From NCBI GenBank assembly GCA_032358165.1, contig JAALGY010000012.1, positions 1,178,001 to 1,242,000 of the forward strand: a stretch of 64,000 nt of DNA, given 5' to 3'. The notes beneath the pieces are model-generated. The model made no database searches. It was not told the origin of the DNA and saw only the letters and a list, made by a program, of their open reading frames with translations. Shown here one piece after another: positions 22,601 to 35,900 of this stretch (position 1 is its first letter; the number at the start of each line of letters is the position of its first letter). The position numbers and the translations under genes are program-made. Origin of the DNA: Diplosphaera chodatii. Lineage: Eukaryota; Chlorophyta; Trebouxiophyceae; Prasiolales; Stichococcaceae.

Positions 22601-25600
22601 TGACGACCTACTCCATCGTCGAGTCCGAGTTCCGCAAGAACTGCCTGCCGGGCAAGGTGGCCTGCCGCTACTGCAACACCAAGATGTACCCCGACCGCCT
22701 GCGCCTCCACCTCAAGTGCGCACCTTTCCACGATATAGGTTCTGGAGTGTATCAGGGTGCTTGCATCCAATTGCATAACACAGAATCACAGCGACTGTTT
22801 CAGTTTCGGCTGTCCAAGTGGGCGTCCAAAGACTGCAGTGTAAGGACCTCGCTGCTGTAGCCGCTGACTGTCACAGGGTGGCTCAGCACATGTGCCTTGG
22901 GTGCAGGTACTTCTGCGGCCCCAACGCCAAGAAGACGGCGGCTCTGGCGAAGCAGGTCACACGCCGCCGCAAGACTGGCCAAGCAGCCCAGGTCTGCAGT
23001 GCACCTGTGAGGTGCATGACAGTGCTGAGCAGCCAACTGCCGAGTGATGGACAATGAGCTTCAACAGAAGCATCGCAGGGGGTGCAGTATCCAAGCACAT
23101 CTTCCTGGTGTGCAGCAGCAGCAGGAGGGGTCGGACGGCAGCGCCGACGAGGCCAGCGATGGGGAGGGCAGTGACGATGATGACGAGCAGCCGGCGAGGA
23201 AGAAGCTCAAGGGCAAGGGGTCCGCGTCAAAGGGCGCTGCCGCCGGCAAGCAGAAGAAGGCCGCAGGCAAAGGCAGCAAGCCCAAAGCTGCTGGTAAGGC
23301 TGCAGGCAAGAAGGCGTCTGCCGGCAAGGGCAAGGTGGGACCCAAGGGCAAGGGCGCGAAGCGGAAAAAGGCTGAGGTGCGAATGATTACATTTGCTGGT
23401 CAAAGGTGCAAATATGTGGCGAGGGCATCGCATGTGCATCACTGGCTTGGGTGATTTGACATTGCACCAAGGTGCAAATCCTCATCTACTGTGTTGACTC
23501 ATCATGATCATGAGTGTGTGCTGCGATGCACACAGGACGACGATGGTGACGATGGCTCCGAGTCGGAGTTTGTGCCAGGCAGCGATGACTCGTCCGAGAG
23601 CGAGGACGCCTCGGACCTGTCAGATGCGGTGGAGTCGGGGGATGACGAGGTGGACGCAAACGACAGGGCTGCTAAGCGCCGCAAAGGTGCAGCCACAGTC
23701 TGCTGTTGTCCAAGCGCATCCCGAGCACACCATGTCCCACGACCCAGCTCCTGCCAGTTTCATTTCACTGTGCCATCGTGAAGTGTGCAGCAAATCAGCA
23801 GTCCTGTCGGCTTCTTATGTCGGATGCACAGTATTCCAGCAAGCCGACGAGTAGCACCGAGTCTGCCTGCCTGCGCGACAGACTGGATCAAGGCCTGGAA
23901 GGAGCGGCGGCGCATGGACAAGCTGGTGACGGAGCGCGACGAGGAGGCGATCGACGCGGACCTCAAGTCCATGGTGGAGGCGGCGCAGCGTGCCGAGGCC
24001 CGCAACACCAAGCCCGCCGTGTCCCCCCTGCACGAGGTGCTCGGTTTGCAACATGCGCCATGTTGCATGCCCGCTTGCGGCGCGCAGCTGCCCAGCAGGA
24101 CCTGCGGCACGGCCCAGGCAGTAGTGAGTGTGTGAAACCACCATCCCGCGCTGGCAATGACTTGGATAGATTGAATCTGCAGGTGCGGTGGCGGCGGATC
24201 GTGCTGGACGAGGCGCACAACATCAAGGACCGGCAGTGCTCCACAGCCAAGGCCGTGTTCGCGCTGGCGTCCAAGTACAAGTGGGCGCTGTCCGGCACCC
24301 CGCTGCAGAACCGCGTCAGTGAGTCTCTGTACCCTATGCAAGCCCTCTTCTTGCCCTGCATGGTTTCAGCTCGTTGTTTTCACGCAAGACCAGCTCCCTC
24401 GTTGAATGTGCCTGCTGCTATATCAGTGTGTCCACACACCTGCAGGCGAGCTGTACAGCCTGGTGCGCTTCCTGCGCATCTTCCCGTACGCCTACTACTT
24501 CTGCCGCAAGGCGGGCGGCTGCGACTGCCGGTCGCTGGACCACAAGTTCAAGGCGCGGCGCGCGTGCCACAACTGCGGGTCCGCTCTCTGCTTCCTTGCT
24601 GTTCTAGCCTGCTTTTCGCGCATCTAGTCCCTCCATCCTGTGCTGTTTCTTATGCGTCGAGCTGCCTTCGACACCTCGATGTAGACATGGCTGGCTCCTG
24701 CAGTATCAAACCCGCAGTGCTCCCATAGGTGCCCCTGCTTTGCAGGCATGGGCCGGCGAGCCACTACTGCTGGTGGAACAAGTATGTGGCCAACCCCATC
24801 AAGGCGTGGGGGTACAGCGGCAAGGGGCGCACTGCCATGCGCGTGCTCAAGGTGGGCTCTTTCTAGCTGAACTTCAGCTAACATCATTTTTTGTTCAGCA
24901 GCAGCAGCAGCCCTGCATCATTCAAATAGTGGTGAGCGGGGTCGTGACCATGGCTCTGGTGTGCCTGCAGGAGGAGATCCTGCCCGCCATCCTGCTGCGC
25001 CGCACCAAGGTCGGCTGCGCCGATGTGCTGTCGCTGCCGCCCAGGTGCGGACACGCCTGAAGTTGCTGTTGAGGTGCTGTAATGTGACAAGCCTTGAGTG
25101 CAACCTAGCACACGTGCAGCCAGTTCTACTGATGTCGCACACATCTGCAGGACGGTGGTGCTGCGCAAGGACCGCTTTGACGACCGGGAGGAGGACTTCT
25201 ACGAGGCGCTGTACACACAGAGCCAGGCGCAGTTCGGGGCGTATGTGGAATCAGGGACTTTGCTCAACAACTACGGCCACATTTTTGACCTTCTGATTCG
25301 TTTGCGCCAGGTGCGGGACGAACTGTACCTGCTGCAATCATATCTGGCCATGTTGCATCAAGATCGACCCTGTTGTTGGGAGGTCTCGTGTCGCGTGTAC
25401 GCCCTTGTGGCCCGGCGGCCTGCTCAAAGTGCGTGGTAGATCCAGACCTCGCGCGTTCTCTTGGCGGGCGCACACTGGTGTGCCTGCTGCGCAATGTCAC
25501 GGGCCGGTTGCTGACCAGAGCTAGTAGCGGGCTAATATAGCGCGCTAATCACCTAATCTAATATGCCCTTCGCAGCCTTCCTTCATCATCGGGCCGTCGG

Positions 25601-27799
25601 AACGATGGGGTCAGCAACATAGTGGCTTTCTCTAGCACATCATTCTCTGTGGTGCAGGCAGTCAACCACCCGTACCTGGTGGTGCACAGCGCCGCGTCGG
25701 CGGCGCGGGAGGCAGAGGCGGCGGCACTCCCCGGCGCTGCCGGGGGGCCAGGCATCGCCAACGCGGGGCAGGGTTCCGCCATCTGCGCCGTGTGCCACGA
25801 CCCCTTCGAGGTGCGCCACGTGCCAGACGCTGCATAAACCTGTGCTGTTGCTGTTGGCGTCCCACCGAGATCAACCCCCATGCAACCACCGGGGATGAGG
25901 AGCTCATACACAGCCATATCCGTAGTAGGGACATTATACTGACAGGCGGCACATGCTCACACAGGACCCGGTGACGGCGGGGTGCGGGCACACCTTCTGC
26001 CGCGGCTGCATCCGGGAGTTCATGGACAGCGCTGCCGCTGAGGGCGCGGTGCAGTGCCCCACCTGCTCCCGCCCCCTGACCGTGGCCATGGACCAGGCAC
26101 GCGCACCCTTCTGCCAAGGATGCAGGCATATTGTGTGTCCTGAGCTGCTCGCTGATGTGCTGACAACGCAGCCATCTCTCCTGTTGCCCCCGCGCCTGAT
26201 TGACCAACTTCTGTCAGCACTTGGGACCATTGGGCACTATGTGTATGCGCAGGATGGGCAGAAGGCGCTGCGGGCGCTGGCTGCCAAGAAGAGCAGCATC
26301 CTGTCGCGCATCGATACCTCCTCCTTTCAGTCCAGCACCAAGGTTCGGTTGCCGTGATGCTGCTTGCCCGCCGCCCAACAGCGCTGTACACCACTGCAGC
26401 AGGTCCTGCTTCAGCTCCACAACACCCTTACGTTCTGCCCGCCTGCTTGCGGCTGGCCTGCCACCGCCCAGACAGCTGGCAGATGGCCGTCCTGGCATGC
26501 TGTGCTCCAGCATTCATACCATACCGAACAAAGGTTTGTCGTGTTCTGCAGGTGGAGGCGGTGCGGGAGGAGATATACCGCATGCAGCGGCGCGACCCCG
26601 CGGCCAAGGTCATCATCTTCAGCCAGTTCACCTCCATGCTGGACATTTTGCACTACCGCCTCACCCAGGTGCGCAGCGGCTGCACGCCTGTGGCTGGTCT
26701 GCCCTGTTTTTGCTCAGCTGCCGTGCACTGGTCCTGTGCAAGGCTTGATGTGGCTTGCTGCTGTGCTTGGCAGACGGCTGCCGGGAGCCAGCTGTCAACA
26801 CAGATTTGTGGCCCACGTTCTGGAAGTCCACATGTTGTGTATCATTCTTTCAGGCGGGCATCAAGTGCGTGGTGCTCAAGGGCAGCATGACGATGGAGCA
26901 GCGGGACAAGATGATTGATGCTTTCACGAACGACGCGTCAGTCACAGTGTTTCTCATGTCCCTGAAGGCTGGCGGTGCGTACCTGCCGTGCAAGCTATCT
27001 TGAAGCGCGACCTTGTCGGTCTGCACCGTCAAGGTTGTTCCACATGCGTGGGCACGAAGGCCTTGTACCTTTCTGCTGCAGGGGTGGCGCTGAACCTGAC
27101 GGCAGCCAGCCATGTGTTTCTCATGGATCCTTGGTGCGCAACACTCAATCGTACATGGATGTTCGAGGGTGCTGCTGCACGCTTCACATTGAACAACCAT
27201 TGCTTCAGCAAGCACCGGTAGTGTGCTCAGCAGAGTAGTATGTTGCCAATGCAGGTGGAACCCAGCGGTGGAGCAGCAGGCGCAGGACCGCATCCACCGT
27301 CTGGGTACGCGCTCCATTCCTGTCTTTTGATCCAACTCCCGCAACTGGTCCGCAGGTGAAGTGCCAGGGGTCTAGTGATAGCACGTACTGTGTACAGCTG
27401 TTGGTGCTGTGCGATGTCAGCGTCGTTAGCCTCTGACACGACCGTCATGTCACAGCAATCACATCAGTGTGCTGCTCCCTTACATCCTGCAGGGCAGTAC
27501 AAGCCGATCCACGCGGTGCGCTTCGTCATCGGGGGCACCATCGAGGAGCGCATCCTGAAGCTGCAGGACAAGAAGCGCGCCGTGTTCGAGGGCACCGTGG
27601 GCAAGGACGCCTCGGCGCTGGTGAGTCATGTGGCCGGGCTGTCAGCACCGGTGCATTGCTGTGCGTGCTCAGCTGACGCAACACCAGCACTGCTGTCCTG
27701 TGGAGCACGGTACCCCCACGAGCTCAGCAGCTGACAAACCGTGCTGTTGCACTCCAGGCGCGGTTGACAGAGGACGATTTAAAGTTCTTATTTGCGTAA
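19604..27799 (+). CDS. RAD16: RAD16-type SNF2/RING ATPase (global-genome nucleotide excision repair)
   Basis: SWI/SNF-family DNA translocase with an embedded RING finger; yeast Rad16 acts with Rad7 in repair of non-transcribed DNA. The start at ATG 19604 opens a basic/Ser-rich and then acidic N-terminus, an RGG-like stretch (about 20720-20850) and a Lys-rich segment (20990-21165). The helicase core begins with [16 protein letters not shown] (about 21320); motif I is split by an intron as GGILADEMG / [11 protein letters not shown] (21400 and 21550). Motif Ia is [18 protein letters not shown] (22300). A C2HC-type zinc finger [18 protein letters not shown] joins YFCGP across an intron (22660-22925). 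The DEAH motif [10 protein letters not shown] is near 24205 and [11 protein letters not shown] near 24283. The RING finger runs from CAVCHDPFE (25787) to [18 protein letters not shown] and CPTCSRPL (26075). Helicase C has [19 protein letters not shown] (26608), [13 protein letters not shown], and [20 protein letters not shown] spliced at 27132/27256. It ends at TAA 27797-27799 after DDLKFLFA. About 20 exons. Confidence 0.93.
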
Positions 27800-27989
27800 T
27801 ACGACGACTGCGTGAGTGGGTTGGGAGTTCAAACGGGGTTGATCAAGCAACCAATTCGGACGTTGTTGGGGAGCTGTGTGGGCTGTTACTCACAATCGTT
27901 GCTGTGCATGTGTACTATGTGCTTGTATGTATGAGCCGTTGAGCCCTCACCGGAGTTACAGGAAACGCTCAGCAAACGCAACTCTAATC

Positions 27990-30900
27990 TCATTGGGTTC
28001 TGGCGCTACTGCCATTAGCTGCCTGCGCATCATCACTGCTGCCACCAGACCGCTCAAGCCGTGCTGCAAGCTCGTCAATACGTGCAAACTGCCATGGCCA
28101 CCTCACATTGTACAGGAATGGCCGGTGATCAAATCTGTTGTCATCTGGGGAATACTCCTCTGCATGGTATGCTGGCGTCAGCGTCGTTGCTTTGTGCCTG
28201 TTGATGCTGTAGTACCTGAACAGGAAACAGAAGCTGTCAGACACTGATTTGTGAGTCAGCAGCATAGAACGGCAGGCTACCATCGGCGAGGGGCAGAGCA
28301 TGTGCTGGTTGGATACGACACTCTGAGCCCATTTGTTGCATCTCGCGCAAACCCCTTGACGCTTGGGCCGACGCGCCAGCCCGACAGCTGATGCAGCACC
28401 TGAAGAATGCTTGCACGTGCTCGGCGATCACGGAGGGCGAGTAGCGGTCCCGCCACTCCACCAGCAGCTTGCGGAACATTAGCACCGGCCCGCACCGCTC
28501 AATCTTACGCAGCCGCCCGTAGATGCCCAACTCCTGCGAAGGTGGCCAAGAGAGGATGGATATCCCGGCACCTGTACCAACAGTCCTGAACCGACTGCAC
28601 CAGGATGACCGCGCCATGTGTTGCCGGCACATGCAGCATCAGAGTTCAAGCGACACGGCAGCCCACCTCGTAGGTCATGCCCATGTCCTGCTCGTCGGTC
28701 TGCGCCGCGGTGCCCTCGCGGATGGGCTCCAGCTCGGCGGTGGGCGGCGCCGCCACCACGTTGGCCAGCTCCGGGTAGCCCAGGTGCTGCGCGCCCCAGT
28801 GCAGGAAGCGCTTCAGGTCGCCCTTGCTGACGCCACCTGGGTGCACACGTGCCGAGCTGACCGTGAAGCGTCTGCCTGAAGCGGCGCCGAGCTGACAGTC
28901 TGCACAAGTTGCCGGACGACCCCACTACCACTATCTCCGGATGCGTGCACACCAAATAGGGGCGAGGCCGGACATTGCGGTCTGGTCATGGACCCGATGC
29001 CCAGACTCCTGTGGTTCTCACCGCGACATGCAGGGGTGGACACCAGTGGTGTGACCACTTGGTCATGGCTCACCAATGGGGTTGATATCGGCTGAGCTGC
29101 AGTCGTACTTGGTGAGGTAGCCGCGCAGCCCCTCGTCCACGTTTGCCGAGCCCAGCACCAGCAGGAAGCCGCTGCGCTTCCGCGTCCAAGGCCGCAGCTG
29201 CACATGGCAACATCTGTGGGGTCTGGTGCGGCAGCATCTGTCATGCTTCGTGGACTACTCGATCTGCGTCACGATCTGCACGGCACTTGATCGACCTGAC
29301 AGCACAGGCGTCACCAGTGTTGAACCCTGTTGGGTCTCACAGGTTGTCAGCTGGAACTGCAACAGAGGCTTGCAACTTGCATTAGACAAGCAGTCCACAC
29401 CTGAGCCAGGAAGAATGCCAGCACCATGCGAAGCCGTGCCTGGATGTTCTGTAGCGCCAGGTTCTCCGCACTGCCGCCGCCATCCGCCTGCAGGGAGCGC
29501 AACCCAGGTCTGCATCAGGCCGTGCGCCCCTGGGTTTATCCTGCATAGCGTGTTTCACCCCTAAGCAGATCTGCCTTATCAGGCACATGTGAGAATTCCG
29601 ATTGAGCACCACAAGGACAATGGCGCTATGACACGATCACCCGGAAGGCAGGGCGGTGACCAGTGATGACCGCAAACAGAGCCGCCATGGCACTGACCAC
29701 GCTGTCCATGTTGACGTCCAGGTGATCGGACCCAATCTGTCAAAGGCACACAGATGGCTATTCAGCTGAGCAGAGGAAGGTACAAGATAATGATGAGATT
29801 CCTGTTTGCCAGGCATCATATGGCAGCAACTTGTCGCATTCTGCTGACCAGCGTCCTAGACCAACCTGGTCTGCCAGTGTGGCTGCCCGCCGCCGCGTCG
29901 CCGCTGAGCTGTTTTCAGTGCCCATGTATACGGTCGTGAATATGCGGTGTAGCAACTGCTGCGGGTCACCTAATTGCTCCTTCTCATCGTACTCACCTAT
30001 CCTGTACGGTCAGAGGACAGTGTCAATATACTAGAGCCCTGCAAACTGCAGGCGCCAACATCTTGGCACACCTGCACTGCCCAGTCGTCAGCAACCGTCA
30101 GCAGGGTGCAGACCAGTCGCCCATGTCACTGCTGGTGCCCAAACAGAGCTCCACACACCTGCGGGCGTCTGCAAGCGCCTGCTGGTCGCCGCGCCCGGCC
30201 GCGCGCACCACCATCTGCGCCATGGCGCCCACGATGGCCGCGGTGGAGCTGCTGTCGGCGCCGCCTGACAGCGGCAGCAGGAAGCCGGACGCACCGCTGC
30301 ACGAGGCGGTGACATCATGAGGTGGTGCAGTTGGTGCCCTCAACCAGTCATCCGCAGGACATGCCATGCAAGCATGGTGCATGATCAGCAGCCCACTGGT
30401 TTGCACATCTGTAGCTTGCTGCAAGCATGTACAGGCTCTGTTGCCTTGCCTGCGTCTGAGGTAGTCCCACAGCCAGGCGGCAGGGCCATATGCAATCTCC
30501 TCCTCCGGGCGATAGTAGAAGGGGTCCCGCTTGGGGGAAGGCAGAGCTGCGGTGTCCCCCGGCAGGCACAGCCCAAAGTCTACGTCCACACGTGGGATGC
30601 TGCATGCACAGGAGTATTTGAAGGCTTCACTCATTTGTGTAATTCTGTACAACCTTTCCTCAGAGTGTTCTCAGGCACGCCTTCCATCGTCAGGGCATGA
30701 TCCACAGCATACTGGGGCATAGGTATGACGCAATGTTGTCCAAGCTGCAGCCCCCTAAACTGCATGTTAGCAAACACCAGGGGCTGGGCCGCACCTGGCG
30801 GCCGCGGACGCCTGCTCCCGCTGGCTGCTGTTCTTGCCGCGCCACGAGACGACCTCGTCCAGGTCCACCGTCGCGACCACCACCTCCACCTCCTCCACCG

Positions 30901-32587
30901 CAAACTGCTCCCCCTGTGCCACAGGCGCAGAGTTAGTGTAGGCATATCCCTAACGGATTTGATATCCGAGTGGCTTTCCGTCATGTCTGTCTCGCCGATC
31001 CAGGTAGCTCAGCGCCTGGCTGCATCACGCTGACGCTGCGGCTACATGTTACGCTATCTGCATATATCTTCACTTGTTATGCTACCTCGGCACAACTGGA
31101 CAAGCACCTGCACGAGCAGGCTGCCATTCATGGCGACGCAGGCGCAGCCATCGTAGTAGAGCCGGTTGCCATCACACCCGCGCTGGTTGGCATACAGGTA
31201 CACACCGCCCGCCTTGGTGGTCGCACTGCGTATCAGCTCCAGCCGCTGGTCCAGCTTTCTGCCAGGACATCCACATGAAGCGCCCTTTAGCAGCGCTGGT
31301 CACCCTCTAATCCAGAGGCCATGTGCAGTGCCGATGCTGTCATGTTGCACATTGAGACTGAGACCGATGACACGGTGAAACACCAGACTTGGCATGCTGC
31401 CTCAGCTTAGCAGTACTGGGCGTGACATGTGGAGCATGCGAGAAATCTCAAGCAGGGGGGTGCATCCAGGCATACAGGCCTGGCAGACCCTTTGCTAGGG
31501 TGTTCAGCTGCACCTGAGCTGGTGGTGGGAGCCGCTGCCATTGGAGATGATCTCCACGCCATTCAGCGCCAGTGCGATGTGCGGCGCATGGGGCGTGAAC
31601 AGCTCCTCGCAGGTCTCTGCCGCCAGGGCGGTGTCCCTTGTCGACAGGATCAGGTCGCCTGCACGCGCGCATCAACAGACATGTCATCGTTGTCATCAAG
31701 CCACGCCAGGGCAGGTGGCAACCCTGCCAACTGGCCATGCATTGAGAGCAGGCATGCAGCACTGCAGCATGCCACATACACTGGAAGTCCATAGGAGTTT
31801 GCGTGCGGCTGCTCCAGCAATATGCTCACCAATAGGGCAGGTTCTCTGGCCTGCAATCTCAGCAACCTCGAGCGGCAGCTTGAAGCTCTGGATCTGACGC
31901 ACATGCTTCCACGTGCTGAAGTATCTGGACTCCCTGTCACACCATGCGAAGTGACACGTCACGTGGATGTTCTTTCTGCCCTGCACTGCTCATGCAAAAG
32001 ATATCCATTACCGTGGCCACCTGTAGTTTCCGTCATCTGCAAGGCTCTGCTTTGGCCGGATGGCCAGGATTCGGCTGTTGAGCAGGAACACCCGGCAGTT
32101 GTAGCGCACCGAGTCGTGCATGAGAGGCATGCCAACATCGCACACAATGTCCCGTGTTAGGTCGCCCTTCAGCAGCTCCTGCACGGGACATGTGGCAAGC
32201 ATGCAGCGCAAACTGCAAGCACAGGTGGAGCGTGTAGCATCCAACATGGCCTGACAACCAATGGTAAGCGTACCGCCACGCACTCCCACGAGTGCTCGAT
32301 GGTGTCCAGCTCCAGGAAATGGTCCTCGCAGCCGTATCCAGGGATTTCCAGTTCTGGGCCGACCTGCAATTATAAGGTGCTTGAGCGCTGATGCACCCTG
32401 GGTGCTCATGTCAAGTGTGAGCTTACACCTGAGCAGCAGACACGAACGCAGGACATCGTACCCTGTATCGGGCCCCCTTGGCTTTTGCATCCTCTATGGA
32501 TTTGATGATGCGCCGCAGATTGCCGTCAAAGTCCAGCGCCCACTGATTTAAGTTGCAGGTGGCAAGTGTGGCAAGACGGTGATGCAT
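27990..32587 (-). CDS. NADSYN1: Glutamine-dependent NAD+ synthase
   Basis: Converts nicotinate adenine dinucleotide (NaAD) to NAD+ using ammonia released from glutamine, in the cytosol. The ATG is at 32587-32585: [20 protein letters not shown]. The nitrilase-type glutaminase domain has its triad visible: Glu in [18 protein letters not shown] (about 32365-32310), Lys in [15 protein letters not shown] (about 32060-32020), and Cys in [20 protein letters not shown] (about 31610-31555). It continues through [20 protein letters not shown] near 31200-31140. The synthase domain has the P-loop [20 protein letters not shown] (about 30285-30235), then [14 protein letters not shown] near 29915, [16 protein letters not shown] near 29735-29690, and [20 protein letters not shown] near 29160-29105 (NaAD/ATP-binding part). 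The last exon has [20 protein letters not shown] and [15 protein letters not shown], ending with TGA at 27990-27992. Both domains are complete and in eukaryotic order, in about 15 exons. It is divergent from the NUP214-like gene. Confidence 0.93.
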
Positions 32588-32956
32588 GGCGCTTCACGGC
32601 TGCATGTGACTGTTCATCGTCCAACACATGCCGCCAGGAAACCCACTAAAAGCATGACAATGTGTTCATGGCAGACGCCGCATGCATCTATTCCTGCGTT
32701 CCAGATATGCTTTGTTTGTGATGCCAACCGTTGACGGCGATGCTTGACGTAGCAACACGGAAGAATGAGCAGTTCAGTGATGAGTTTGCAACAGAGTTTG
32801 GCGAACCAGTCATGCAGGAAGAAAGTTGCACACCCTGCAGCAGCTGCAACTTTGTGATTTGCAACATTTCAGTCTTGATTGCACATGTGCAATTGCTGCA
32901 AGCGCACATGATCAGCATCGCGTGGTTGTGGCGTGTTGCTGGCTGACATCACCGCC
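32588..32956. promoter_or_regulatory. Compact bidirectional promoter region (NAD+ synthase / NUP214-like)
   Basis: The two start codons face away from each other across only about 370 bases, so both promoters must lie here or overlap. No TATA box or other element could be pinned down by eye. Confidence 0.45.
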
Positions 32957-35900
32957 ATGGACCTGCAACTGCAACCAGAAGTGTCGGAGGCAGATGTTAC
33001 AGAGGAAGATGGGGTCTTCTTCCAGTCTCGGGGCGCTGTCTGCTTCACTCCTGAGTCTGAGCTATCGCCAGACGCATACAAAAGGGCTGGACAGGTTTTG
33101 GCGGTGTCCAGGCGACACGGCATCATCATTCTGTCCGATCCTCGAGGTGCCATGCCACATGATGTGGCTTGCGTGACCATTGTTTCCCCCTTTGCGATGT
33201 GTTTGTACATCGACACGGGAGAGCTGATGCGATCTCAATGTTTGCAGGGGTGTGTGCGGCACGTACGGATGCGCTGCTGGCCGCGGCGCGCCCTGATGGC
33301 GATGGCGAGGACCAGTGTGGTCTTTCTTCATTTGCTTCCTGCAACTTATTGTGCATTTCACGCACACTGATGATTGTGTCACAGTCCCATGGTCTACCTC
33401 CACCTATTGTCTGCTGTGGCCAAGCCGCCACAGCTTCAGGTCAAATGCCGCAGGGAACTGCCCGCCCTCACTGCAGCGGAGGCAGGCAACGCCCGCTTTT
33501 CCAGCAACGGGCTGGCATCGCTGAGCCTGTCGCCGGACGAGCATGTGCTTGCGGTCATGCCAGCCGGGGGCGCCATTGTTGATCTGTACATGCTGCACAG
33601 TCTTGCGCAGCCTGGCAGGGGTTCGCAGTCCTTCGCAACATGGCAGCTTCCGCCTGGAGAGCAGGCAGTACAGGTGGGGTGCTCCGTCCAAACTCTCATG
33701 AAATGCTGTGTGCATTGTTGAGCTGATAGAAGATGCTCGACCTCGGGGCATGCGGGGCATATGAGAAGCCTCACGCTTGACAACAGGGGGCATGCAGCAT
33801 GTCATCCGGTACGATATCTGTCGCTTGTGGCATGCTGCCTTGGTCAGATCCTCTGGCTCAGCTGATCACGGTCGTCTTCACCCCCTGCAGCTCGCGTGGC
33901 GGCCCGGCAGACCCACCAAGGATGGCCTGTCCTGCGCGGTCGCCACAGCGGGCGGCGCCGTGCTGATCGGCTACATCGGCATGCGGCTGCAGCCCCTTGA
34001 CGCAGCGCCTCCCGGGGTGCGGTCCGTGGCCTGGTCGTCCGATGGCAAGCAGATGGCATTCGCAGCAGGCGGCCAGGTCACTGTCCTGGACTGGGCCAGC
34101 CGCACCTCTTTCAGTGCGGTCATCCCGGTGAGCCAGCACTCATCATCAGGCATCCTGAGCAAGAAGCAGGTTGTGATCGCAGTATTGCATGTCTGAATCC
34201 AGCTCGGTCATTGAAATCGAACGCAAGCTCATTGAAACCGAACGCAATGCTGCATCCGTTCGAGCTGATCTGCTGCAGGCAGATGATCAGGAACAGACGC
34301 TGCAAACGGACACAGTGTGGTGGGCCGCGCCCAGCTCGGTGCTCGTGAGCTCCACCACACACGAGGGCGAGGTGCGCCGTGTGCTTTCAGGTCCTGCTGT
34401 TGCCGCGGGCAGATGCGGGCGGAGCATGACTGCACTGTGCACCCAGCCAGTGTCACTGGTGACTTTGCCTCTGCAGGAGGAGCTCGACCTGGCACCCATG
34501 CACATGCTGCACTGGTCGCATTGGGACCCAGGCGCCGCACCCGAGGGCCTGGCAGTGTCCAGCTTTTGGCCCAACACCATCGAGGTGCACACTGGTATTC
34601 ATTCAGCAGCCGTATGAGTCAGTCTCGGGTCTGGCAGATGAGCTGAGCGCACATAGGGTCGGCATGTAAAGCAGAGACTGCTGGCGTTGTCATGGAGCCA
34701 TGCCATCATTGCAGGTGGAGGCCGGTACTGGCAGCAGAGGGCCGCGCCTCACGGCAGTGGACGTCCCAGGAGTCGACGCCATAGCTGTGGCGCACCGCAT
34801 GTCAGCTGATGAGCACGTCAAAGTCATAGGTGATACACGGTGTAAGTTGCAAGATGGTCACACAATCCGACCCAGGTCCTCGTCGACTGCCTCAGCAGTG
34901 CCACACAAGGTCACATTTTGCTTCGTGTCTGCAAGAAGCGTGCGGCTATTGCACACTGCAGAGCCGGACACAGGCGGTGGCATCCCGTGCATGGTAGATA
35001 TCGCAGACGACCGACTCGCTGTGCGTGTGCCCAATGCTGGTAATGATGCCAGCAACTTCGTAATCGGTGAGCTGGCTTCTAGGACGTGCTGCACAAATGC
35101 TCTGTCATAATCGTATGCACGTTCAGGTGGTTGGCCAACCCTGGCTCGTGTGCCATGCCGTGAACAGCAAACCACACAAAACAGTGTGCAGGATCCAATC
35201 AGTGCCGAACGTGAGTTGCAGGGCTGGGTGTGGATCTGACAAGCACTGCCTTGCCGGTGCATGACCCATTGGACTCCGCTAAGCCAGACCTGCCGCCCAG
35301 TCCAGTGCTGGCCGTGGCCACATCTGATGCCAAGCTGCGGGTGCGCAGATTGCCATCAACTGGACTGTCCCAAAGTGCACTAGCCATGGTACTTGAGGGT
35401 GCAACTCGCAACTTGCGTGCCAGCATGCCGGTTCTGCCCTGTAGCTGACCTGTTGTGCGCTGCTGGTGTGTGCCCCAGAAGCTATCTGCAGTGTCTGTGC
35501 CACCTGCAGCTGTACACACTGTCGCACCTGAAGCGGCCGCTGGGGGGCGTGGTGCAGCCGGCAGCGCGCGTCCCCGAGATCGTGCCCCGCCTGCTGTCGG
35601 CCGCCAACTCGCTGGAGGTGCCGTCCCCGTCGCAGCTCGACGCGCTGCAGGCAGCCACGCAGGCTGCTGCGGCGGCGCAGCTGCCAGACTCCGACGAGGA
35701 CAGCCTTCTGGAGGGGCCTGCCGGGGACAGCAGCCAGCAGCGTGACGTCGACGAGGCTGCAGCTGCACAGCTCCCGGGGTCAGACGAGGAGCAGAGTGCC
35801 GACGAGTCGGATGCGGGCTCTGTTGCAGCAGCTGCGGAGGCGCAGCTGCCAGACTCTGACGATGACAGCTTCGCCGAGGACAGTGATACAGAGGGTGCTG

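Noticed and set aside
34189..34280. Coding reading of the 21-bp tandem repeat (IEIERKLIETER)
   Set aside because: A good acceptor (CTGCAG) lies downstream near 34280 and the propeller similarity starts after it, so the repeat is more likely intronic.
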